A DNA stretch of 64,000 nt from Acidobacteriota bacterium. GTDB taxonomy: Bacteria; Acidobacteriota; Terriglobia; UBA7540. Location: contig PLSX01000210.1 in the NCBI GenBank assembly GCA_003165315.1, positions 17,617-81,616 on the forward strand, given 5' to 3'. Shown one piece after another: positions 28,172 through 35,816 of this stretch (position 1 is the first letter of the stretch; every line of letters begins with the position of its first letter). The notes below the pieces were generated by a model. The model searched no databases. It was not told where the DNA came from and worked only from the letters and a program-made list of their open reading frames with translations. The position numbers and the translations under genes were made by a program.

Positions 28172-29347
28172 ATGGAAATGACCCCTACGGATTCACATAC
28201 CTTTGGACGCCGCCAAATGGGCAGGAGCGCTTTGCTCGGCGGAGTTTCATATCTGTTGGGGGCGCCGGGCCGAGCGCAAGCGGAGGGGCAGCCGGCGAGC
28301 AGGGAAAACCTCAACGTACGTGACTTTGGCGCCAGCGGCAACGGCAAGACCGACGACACCAAAGCCATTCAACGCGCTCTCGATGCTGCTGGGGAAGTGC
28401 GGGGAACGGTCTTCGTGCCTCCCGGCGTTTACCTTTGCGCGGACCTCCAGATGCGGCCGTACACCGCGCTTGTGGGTGTGCCCACGTGGGATTATCACCT
28501 GCCAGGTGGAACGGCTTTACGCTTGGCGGACGCCTCGGCCAAATGTCTTCTCAACATTGGCCGCGCCTGGGGCGCCACGATTGAAGGGCTCGGTTTCGAT
28601 GGCGCCGATTTGGGCAAGGGCGTCCATGGGATATTTCTCAACAAGCCCGAATTTGAAAGCGAGGATAGTTTCCGCATTGAGCGCTGCCAGGTGGCGCATT
28701 TTACCGGTGACGGAGTGAGCCTTTTGCGCGCCTGGTGCTTTTCCATCCGGCACTCGATGCTGGCCTTTAACCGGGGCGATGGGCTGAATTTGCGCGGGTG
28801 GGATGGGTTCCTGGGAGACAACTGGTTTTCCGGAAACGGACGCGCGGGCTTTGCCGCGCGCAACGAAAACGCCGCCGTCACGCTTACCGGCAATCGCGTG
28901 GAATGGAATGGGCAGGAGAACATTTTGATCACGGGTGGCGAGGGCTACCAGATCACCGGGAATTTTCTTGACCGCGCCGGGACCTGCGGAATCGCCTTGC
29001 GCAACGGCAGCCGGCCTTGCTCGCAGATGACCTTGACCGGGAATTATTTCAAGCGCAGCGGCAAGCTGGCGGACAGTGCGAGCTACGATTCAGCGCACAT
29101 TGTGATGGATGGTGCAGAGGGTGTAACCTGCGTCGGCAACAATTTCCAGGCATGGCGTGACGACGAGCCCGCGGGAGCGTGGAGCCCATCTTACGGTATC
29201 GTCTACAAGAACCTCAAAAACTGCGTCATCTCGAACAACGTGCTGCACAATGGCGCCCTGCGGCAACTTATCTTGGACCAGGGCGGTAACGGCGAAGATG
29301 TGGTGGTGAAAGATAATCCCGGAAGCCTCTTTAAGATTCCGCAGTAA
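28172..29347 (+). CDS. Right-handed parallel beta-helix protein (pectate lyase/GH28-like), Tat-like signal
   Basis: FGRRQMGRSALLGGVSYLLGAPGRAQA; LNVRDFGASGNGKTDDTKAIQRALDAA...GTVFVPPGVYLCADLQM...; repeated NxF/NxV turns. Confidence 0.82.
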   Translation: MEMTPTDSHTFGRRQMGRSALLGGVSYLLGAPGRAQAEGQPASRENLNVRDFGASGNGKTDDTKAIQRALDAAGEVRGTVFVPPGVYLCADLQMRPYTALVGVPTWDYHLPGGTALRLADASAKCLLNIGRAWGATIEGLGFDGADLGKGVHGIFLNKPEFESEDSFRIERCQVAHFTGDGVSLLRAWCFSIRHSMLAFNRGDGLNLRGWDGFLGDNWFSGNGRAGFAARNENAAVTLTGNRVEWNGQENILITGGEGYQITGNFLDRAGTCGIALRNGSRPCSQMTLTGNYFKRSGKLADSASYDSAHIVMDGAEGVTCVGNNFQAWRDDEPAGAWSPSYGIVYKNLKNCVISNNVLHNGALRQLILDQGGNGEDVVVKDNPGSLFKIPQ

Positions 29348-29353
29348 CTTCCG

Positions 29354-29575
29354 CTAATCTTTCCCCAACACCGCGACGGTGCTTTGCCAAACCTCGCCTT
29401 CCGCGGTGCGGCTGCTTTCCGTGCCGATGTGGAGCAGCTTCAGGCCGTGCTCCAGGTAGTGGTTCACCTGCTCCTCCACGCTGTCTTGCGACAGCTTGAG
29501 CTTGGAGCAGTATTTGCAGCATTTCCAGAAACTGCTGCTCACCTGCACGACCTCTTTTACATCCCTCAAGTCCAT
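29354..29575 (-). CDS. Small cysteine-containing hypothetical protein
   Basis: MDLRDVKEVVQVSSSFWKCCKYCSKLKLSQDSVEEQVNHYLEHGLKLLHIGTESSRTAEGEVWQSTVAVLGKD. Confidence 0.5.
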   Translation of the reverse strand: MDLRDVKEVVQVSSSFWKCCKYCSKLKLSQDSVEEQVNHYLEHGLKLLHIGTESSRTAEGEVWQSTVAVLGKD

Positions 29576-29611
29576 GATTGCCCTCAAATCCGCCCGGATA
29601 ACAGCTGGTGC

Positions 29612-30085
29612 CAGGAGTTAGGAGTTAGGATTCCGACCACTCCTGTATACCACCTGCTTCGGCCTCGGGTCCCCAAGGCACTTTCCCCGGTATTTGATGC
29701 GGTCGACTTTTCCAGTTCCATTGTTTTCAACAACTTCTCGGGATATATCTGCAAGGGCAGAAAATAGAAGTCAGAAGTCAGGAGCTAGGAGTTAGAATTT
29801 GGACGCCTCCCGCTTGCCGCTGGCTTCGGGGCTCAGGCATCCAAGCATCTTTCCGAGCAACTGGCGTGTGCACTTTTTTCCGTTCCTTTGTTTTCATCAA
29901 CTTCTCGGGTTATCCCAGCAAGGAGGGAATCCAGGAGTCAGGAGCGAGGAGTTAGAATCAAGAACGCTCCTGCACGCCCGCCTACTTCGGACCTCGGTCC
30001 CCCCGGCATCTTTCCCGGCATTTAGCGCGTACGCTTTTACCCGTTCCTTTGTTTTCATGAATATCGCCGGATGCACCTTCATTTT
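29612..30085 (+). repeat. Three degenerate tandem copies of a ~160-bp unit
   Basis: Units begin CCAGGAGTTAGGAGTTAG (29611), TCAGGAGCTAGGAGTTAG (~29778), CCAGGAGTCAGGAGCGAGGAGTTAG (29931); each includes CTTCGG, CTTTCC.G and TTCCTTTGTTTTCAT-like blocks. Confidence 0.75.
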
Positions 30086-30588
30086 TCAACTCCACGGCTC
30101 GCTCCTCGTACGACTTTTTGCCCACAAATTTAACAATTTGCCTGCGTGTGCTCGATAATTTGTCATGCGTCTTTCCATCGAGTGTCCCATCAGTCGAGCC
30201 GTGCTGCGATCCGCCCCCGCTCCTGCCGAGTCCCGAGTCCTTTAAAGCCTACACTAGAGCCTAGGATTTGTCAAGGAAATTCGCGCCACCTTCCTATGGA
30301 CGGCAGCGCAGTGCCCGCTCTCCGGCGCTGCGGTCCTTCCAGGATGACGCCACTTGTGCGGCGCGCAAAATTCCTGCCCAGTTTGTTCTGATGGGTCGTG
30401 GAACAAGAACTGCTTGTTGGTTGGGTGCACCCCTCTTTTCGGAAAAGCCGCAGGGCCGGAGAGCGGGCCCTGCGTTACAACCGGGCATTCTTTTCGGTGG
30501 GAAACAGGCTGCGAGGCCCGGCGGCGAAGCGCCAGCCCACCCGCCGAGGAGAACCCACGCAATCCCATTTAGATTGACATTTCAAGTC

Positions 30589-30652
30589 GCCAACTTCGGT
30601 AATGAATGCGCGTAGGTATATATACCTACGCGCATTCATTACCGAAGTTGGC
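30589..30652. repeat. Perfect 64-bp palindrome, no spacer
   Basis: GCCAACTTCGGTAATGAATGCGCGTAGGTATA|TATACCTACGCGCATTCATTACCGAAGTTGGC; arms are exact reverse complements (32+32). Confidence 0.98.
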
Positions 30653-30703
30653 AAGATGCCCTATAAATTATCGCTATGGGCGCGATGAGATAAACTCTTG
30701 GCT

Positions 30704-30731
30704 TAGACATTGGTATATATACCAATGTCTA
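30704..30731. repeat. Perfect 28-bp palindrome with the same GGTATATATACC core
   Basis: TAGACATTGGTATA|TATACCAATGTCTA, exact reverse complement. Confidence 0.97.
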
Positions 30732-30873
30732 GTACCGTGGCGCGCGTCCGGCGCTTTCATCAGCCGGGGCGGGCCGGGTGAGGGAGTCTCGCCTATTGTC
30801 GATTCTTATCTGTGACACCACACTAGCTGCATCTTCACAGGGTGGCAAGCCAATCCGCGGAAGGTATGGAGCC

Positions 30874-31132
30874 ATGACCATCCAAGTGGAACTCAATCCG
30901 GAATTGGGAGCGCGACTAGCCGCCCAAGCTCGTGCTCAAGGGATGCCGCTTGAGAGGGCGGCGGCACGCATTTTGGAAGAGGCGATGGCTTCCCAGTTCC
31001 AGACCCCCCTCAAGTCTCACCCTCGGTGATTTCCACGCGATGCTTACCTCTATGGCGGAAGGTTCGGAGCATTTGCCGAATCTTTCAACTAAGAGTTTCA
31101 CGCGTGAAAGCTTCTATCAGGATCGTGACTAG
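30874..31132 (+). pseudogene. Antitoxin-like small protein split by a frameshift
   Basis: Frame 1: MTIQVELNPELGARLAAQARAQGMPLERAAARILEEAMASQFQTP; then frame 2: PSSLTLGDFHAMLTSMAEGSEHLPNLSTKSFTRESFYQDRD*. Shift at or near a C6 run (31004-31009). Confidence 0.6.
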
Positions 31133-31160
31133 TGTAGTGTCCAGTAATTGGCTGGACAAT

Positions 31161-31210
31161 GTAGCGCCGCCCTTTAGGGCGGCACATGCCGGGCTAAAGC
31201 CCGGCGCTAC
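31161..31210. repeat. REPIN-like three-stem palindromic element
   Basis: Outer GTAGCGCC (31161-31168)/GGCGCTAC (31203-31210); inner hairpins GCCGCCCT-TT-AGGGCGGC (31166-31183) and GCCGGGCT-AA-AGCCCGGC (31188-31205). Confidence 0.9.
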
Positions 31211-31236
31211 GCCGCAAGCAGTGTCCATTTATTTCG

Positions 31237-31286
31237 CGGCTGGCGCAGACTCTTGCCTTTGAGAGTCTGCGATCTCCCGAAGGGAC
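31237..31286 (+). repeat. 50-bp REP-like element, left of RAYT
   Basis: CGGCTGGCGCAGACTCTTGCCTTTGAGAGTCTGCGATCTCCCGAAGGGAC; hairpin GCAGACTCT/AGAGTCTGC. Confidence 0.9.
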
Positions 31287-31330
31287 GTTTTCTTCCGTGC
31301 CACGCGGGGAGGAGTATACTCTCGTCCGCC

Positions 31331-31882
31331 ATGCCCTTCTACCACCGCGTTTACACTCCCGGCCAGCTTCAATTCATCACCGCCAGCACTTACCGCCGCG
31401 CGCCGCTATCCCTTTCGGACCGTTTTCGGCACTGCTTTGTCCAGAGGCTGGAAGAGGAGCGGCAGGAATTGCATTTCCTACTTGTCGGCTGGGTTTTGAT
31501 GCCCGAGCATTTTCATATCCTGATCAGGCCCGAGCCGGCGGAATCCACTCCCCTGGTGATGAAGGGGCTGAAGGAGGAATCGGCCCGGCGCATCATCAAG
31601 ACACTCCGCCAAAACCTTCAATATCCGTGGTGCCGGAAGACGCTTGCGAGGCTGCGGCTGCCCTCCACGGTTCACGATGAATCGCACTACCGCCTTTGGC
31701 AGCGCCGCTTCTACCCCTTCAATGTCTTTTCCGAACAGAAGTTTCAGGAAAAATTGGACTACATGCACAACAACCCCGTGACACGCGGCCTGGTGAGCGC
31801 TCCCGGCGACCGGCCGGGGTCAAGCTGGAGGTTTTACTTCCTGGAGGATGCGTCTGTTCTCCGCATGGACCGCATGAGTTGA
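31331..31882 (+). mobile_element. REP-associated tyrosine transposase (RAYT, IS200/IS605-like Y1 family)
   Basis: MPFYHRVYTPGQLQFITASTYRRAPLSLSDRFRHCFVQRLEEERQELHFLLVGWVLMPEHFHILIRP...YMHNNPVTRGLV; HFH motif plus YxxNNP, flanked by inverted REP elements. Confidence 0.9.
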
Positions 31883-31898
31883 GTTCACCTTTCGCAAA

Positions 31899-31948
31899 GT
31901 CCCTTCGGGAGATCGCAGACTTCAAAGGGCCGAAGTCTGCGCCAGCCG
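31899..31948 (-). repeat. 50-bp REP-like element, right of RAYT, inverted
   Basis: Reverse complement CGGCTGGCGCAGACTTCGGCCCTTTGAAGTCTGCGATCTCCCGAAGGGAC; identical to the left copy outside the central 12 nt. Confidence 0.9.
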
Positions 31949-32011
31949 GCGACGCTTGAACCAGGCCAAGAATAGTTTGACTTTAAAAGTGGGAATTCGT
32001 ACCATTTTGGT

Positions 32012-32245
32012 ATGAAAACAACAGTTTCTGAAAAAGGGCAAATCACCATCCCCAAACCGTTGCGGGTCCGATTGGGAATCCGCACCGGCCAGGTCCTGGA
32101 GGTCAAGGAAGAGCGCGGCTGCCTCGTGATGTCCAAGCAGACCAGACCCAATGACGCGATCGACAAGCTGTACGGTATCCTGAAGCTTGGCCGTTCGACG
32201 GATGAGATCATGGATGAACTTCGAGGTGGTGAGAATCCCCGATGA
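32012..32245 (+). CDS. AbrB/MazE-type antitoxin
   Basis: MKTTVSEKGQITIPKPLRVRLGIRTGQVLEVKEERGCLVMSK; SpoVT/AbrB swapped-hairpin motif; overlaps the PIN ORF by ATGA. Confidence 0.9.
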   Translation: MKTTVSEKGQITIPKPLRVRLGIRTGQVLEVKEERGCLVMSKQTRPNDAIDKLYGILKLGRSTDEIMDELRGGENPR

Positions 32246-32652
32246 TCACCGCCGTCGATACCAACGTCCTATTGGACGTCCTGGGGGCCGACCCCACTTT
32301 TGGCCCGTCTTCCGCCAAGGCTTTGCGCACCGCCCTTCACCAAGGCCAACTGATTGCTTGTGATGTCGTGTGGGCGGAGGTTGCAGGTTCGTTCGCCTCT
32401 GCCACCGCAGTTCTGAATGCCCTGAAACCTCTAAACCTGGAGTTCAGCGCCCTGACCATCGAAGCGGCTCTTGAAGCGGGACTCGCCTGGAAGGCCTATC
32501 GCCAGTCCGGCGGGGCCCGAACACGTGTGGTGGCGGATTTTCTGATTGGAGCTCATGCCATTTTCCATGCAGACCGATTGCTTACCCGCGACCGCGGTTT
32601 CTATCGATCCTGCTTCAAGCGCCTCAAAGTCCTTGATCCCACTACGCCTTAA
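32242..32652 (+). CDS. PIN-domain toxin (VapC-like)
   Basis: MITAVDTNVLLDVLGADPTFG...DVVWAEVAGSF...RTRVVADFLIGAHAIFHADRLLTRDRGFYRSCFKRLKVLDP. Confidence 0.92.
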   Translation: MITAVDTNVLLDVLGADPTFGPSSAKALRTALHQGQLIACDVVWAEVAGSFASATAVLNALKPLNLEFSALTIEAALEAGLAWKAYRQSGGARTRVVADFLIGAHAIFHADRLLTRDRGFYRSCFKRLKVLDPTTP

Positions 32653-32719
32653 TTCAAAATTCAGCCTTCAGCTTTTTTCCTAGCCCCCAGTCCCCGGCTG
32701 GTTTCCACGTTTGGGCCTT

Positions 32720-35506
32720 TCAATTCTGGGTTAGGTGGCAGGTGAAGGTGTAGCTCCCCGATCCGATCTCATAGACCGCCGCATCGCCTTCAACGCGAAG
32801 GAATTTGACGCCGTTCGACTGGGCTGCGGGTTTGCCGCTTTCGCGGATGGATGCTGAATCTTTGCTTGGCAGATAAACCGTAGCTGTAGCGTTGGGCGGT
32901 ACAACAATCTTCCAGTTGAATTCCCCGCCCTGCGTCTGCCAGCTGCTTGAGATCATTCCCTGCGGTGAATCGAGCGTGCCTTTAGCAGAGGTGAGGCCTG
33001 CCACGACACGCGGGTGCATCACGATGTTCTTGAAGCCGGGATGTTCGGGATCGTAATTGATGCCCGCAAGCGCCTGGTAGAGCCACGTCACCACGTCGCC
33101 CGTCTGGATCAGCAGTGCCTCACTGTTCATCCCGGGGTCGCGCGTGTTCATGTCATAGCGCTCCCAGATGGTGGTGGCGCCCTGGGCGATCATGTAGCCC
33201 CAGCTTGGCCGGTTTGCCCTCGTGGCGATGGTCAGGGCCACGTCGGCGTGACCGGTTTCCGTAAGCACCTCCATCAGCCACTGCATTCCCACCAGACCCA
33301 CCGTGCTGTAGCCCTGGTGCTGCACCATGATGTCATCCACCAGGTTCTGAATAGCCCGGGGACGCGACTCATCCGGCACCAGTCCGAAGGCCAGGGGCAG
33401 GACATAGGAGGTTTGCGTCGAGCTCTCATATTGGGCTCTTTGGGCATTGAAAAACCGCTGGTTGAAGCCGTAGCGGATCTTCGCGGCGAGGTCTGAGTAG
33501 CGCTTTTCGTCGTCCAGATTGCCCAACCGATGCGCCACCCGCGCCATCAATTTGACGTTGAGGTAGGAGTAGGCTGTGCCGATCAGCGCCTGGCTGGTGG
33601 CGCCGTGGTCCGGACCCTTCCCATCCATTGAGGAGGTGTCGCACCAGTCGCCATAGGTGGATTTGTCCATCATATAGTCGGGCTTCAGTTGGCGGGCCAC
33701 GTAATCCACCCACTTCTTCATGGGGGCGTAATTCGCCTCCAGAATGCGCCCATCGCCATAAAACGAATAGAGCCAGTCGGGGATGATGGTCACCACGCTA
33801 GGCCAGGTAATGTCGTCCTCGTGGAAGAACTCCCAATAAGAAGGCGCCACGTCGCCAAGCTGGCCGTCGGGCTTTTGGTCAAGAAAATTGTCGTTGATCC
33901 ACTTGCTGAAGTAGGCGGCCACATTGAAATTAAAGGCCTCACCCTCGCTGTCCTTGGCCGGATCGCCCACCCACGGCTGGCGCTCGTCGCGATCGGGGTC
34001 AAGAGGGACGCCGTTGCGCAGAAACATCCGCTGGCCCCAACGCACATTGCGATAAATCCGATTCACCAAAGGGATGGAACAGTCAAAAGTGCCCACCGAA
34101 TCGAGGCTGTTTTCCACGACCAGGCCAGAGAATTCATCAGCCGTGACCTTTCCGGGCAGGCCGGTGACCTCCACGCGGCGGAACCCCTGGCCGCGAAACC
34201 TTGGGCTCCACGTTTCAACGCCAACCCCTTTAAATGTATAGATATCCGTGGCCTGCGCGCTGCGATTGTCGGCCGTGCGCAACGAGCCATCGGGGTTCAG
34301 ACTATACGCCTCCCGCATCTTTACTGTGGTGCCCGCGGGAGCCGAGGCGCGAAGGCGAACCTGGCCGTAGAAATTCTGTCCAAAATCGACGATGTAGTTC
34401 CCCGGCGTGGTTTGATGGATGGAGGCAGGCTGAAGCACCTGGGTGACGCGTGTTGGCTCCAGCATTTGGGCATGGAGGGCGCCGCCGGGAGATGACATTA
34501 TCTCCACCTGACGCCACCTTTCAGCAGCATAGAGCGGCTTTCCCCACCCTGGCATTTCCCTGCGGGCATCATATTCTTCCCCATCATATTCATTGTTGGT
34601 TCGAAACGGCCCGTCAGCAGTCCCCTTCCAGTTCTCATCACTCACGACCCGCTGGAAATTGCCATCCGAGTATTCAATTTCAAGCTGGAGCAGCAAGCGC
34701 GGATAGCCGAAAGTCCTAAACCGGGCCGGAGTTTTGTCGCCCGCGCGCGGCGCATAGAACCGGCCATTGCCCAAAACCACGCCCAGCGCGTTCATGCCCT
34801 GCTGAATCTGGCGGGTGACGTCAAACGTGGAATAGAGAATCAGCTTGGAATAGTCGGTCAAAGCGGGATCCATAATTCGATCGCCCACGCGCGCGCCGTT
34901 CAGATAGAGGTCGAAGAAGCCGAGGCCGCTGGCGTAGATCGTGGCGCGGCGAATCGGTCTGGAAGCGTCAAACTCGCGCCGCAACATGCGCGCAGGAAGG
35001 CGCGTATGCGGATCGCCGGGAAGTGTCTCGTCTCCACCGTTTAAGCCGATCCACTTCGCGGTCCAATCATCGGGCTGAAGCAAGCCCATGGTCCACAGCG
35101 CCGGTTCGCTCCACCCCGATGCCACGCCCGATTCGTCCCAGGCACGCACGCGCCACCAGCACACCTGACGCGATTGCAAAGGCTCGCCCGCATACGGAAT
35201 CAGATTGCTGCTGTCGGAATGCACCTTGCCGGAATCCCAAAGATCGGGAGTGGAAGTCGCCAGCAAGTTTTCCGAGGATGCCACCTGAATCTGATATGCC
35301 GACTGCATCAATCCGCGCCCGGCACGAGGGGCAGATCGCAGCTTCCAACTGAGCCGGGGATGGATGCTATCAATGCCAAGTGGGTTCTTGAGGTACTCGC
35401 AACGCAAAGCCACAGGATGCAGAGGTGCTTCAGCAGCATAGGACGTTAAGAAGCAGGACGAAGCCAGGATGAATAAGATAGGCGTTAGTGTAAGTGTGCG
35501 TTTCAT
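32720..35506 (-). CDS. Alpha-L-rhamnosidase (GH78-like)
   Basis: LRCEYLKNPLGIDSIHPRLSWKLRS...YQIQVASSENLL...DERQPWVGD...GATTIWERYDMNT; N-terminal signal peptide. Confidence 0.93.
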   Translation of the reverse strand: MKRTLTLTPILFILASSCFLTSYAAEAPLHPVALRCEYLKNPLGIDSIHPRLSWKLRSAPRAGRGLMQSAYQIQVASSENLLATSTPDLWDSGKVHSDSSNLIPYAGEPLQSRQVCWWRVRAWDESGVASGWSEPALWTMGLLQPDDWTAKWIGLNGGDETLPGDPHTRLPARMLRREFDASRPIRRATIYASGLGFFDLYLNGARVGDRIMDPALTDYSKLILYSTFDVTRQIQQGMNALGVVLGNGRFYAPRAGDKTPARFRTFGYPRLLLQLEIEYSDGNFQRVVSDENWKGTADGPFRTNNEYDGEEYDARREMPGWGKPLYAAERWRQVEIMSSPGGALHAQMLEPTRVTQVLQPASIHQTTPGNYIVDFGQNFYGQVRLRASAPAGTTVKMREAYSLNPDGSLRTADNRSAQATDIYTFKGVGVETWSPRFRGQGFRRVEVTGLPGKVTADEFSGLVVENSLDSVGTFDCSIPLVNRIYRNVRWGQRMFLRNGVPLDPDRDERQPWVGDPAKDSEGEAFNFNVAAYFSKWINDNFLDQKPDGQLGDVAPSYWEFFHEDDITWPSVVTIIPDWLYSFYGDGRILEANYAPMKKWVDYVARQLKPDYMMDKSTYGDWCDTSSMDGKGPDHGATSQALIGTAYSYLNVKLMARVAHRLGNLDDEKRYSDLAAKIRYGFNQRFFNAQRAQYESSTQTSYVLPLAFGLVPDESRPRAIQNLVDDIMVQHQGYSTVGLVGMQWLMEVLTETGHADVALTIATRANRPSWGYMIAQGATTIWERYDMNTRDPGMNSEALLIQTGDVVTWLYQALAGINYDPEHPGFKNIVMHPRVVAGLTSAKGTLDSPQGMISSSWQTQGGEFNWKIVVPPNATATVYLPSKDSASIRESGKPAAQSNGVKFLRVEGDAAVYEIGSGSYTFTCHLTQN

Positions 35507-35816
35507 ACACGAAAGTGTATCGCACTTCCGCCCATGCGACCATTAGAGCGCCAGCCGTGTCAAGGACCTCGCCCGCAGTGTATTCTTAATGGTGTGAAAC
35601 CCTTAAGCTCGCCTTTACGTCTTATTCTAAGAACGCAATTAAGACGGGAATTACCGTTGGAAGTTAGCTGCATGCACATATGCAGGACAGTTCTTCGGGC
35701 TTACTACGAATTGTTTTTGTCAATTTGAGGCGATACCGCTCGAGAAACTTCGGGTGAGGCCCATACATTTTAGGTGGCGCCGGCCCCCAAAAGCCGATGC
35801 TGGTTGAGGAGACGGA

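Noticed and set aside
33689-34495. 268-aa plus-strand ORF
   Set aside because: Antisense to the alpha-L-rhamnosidase.
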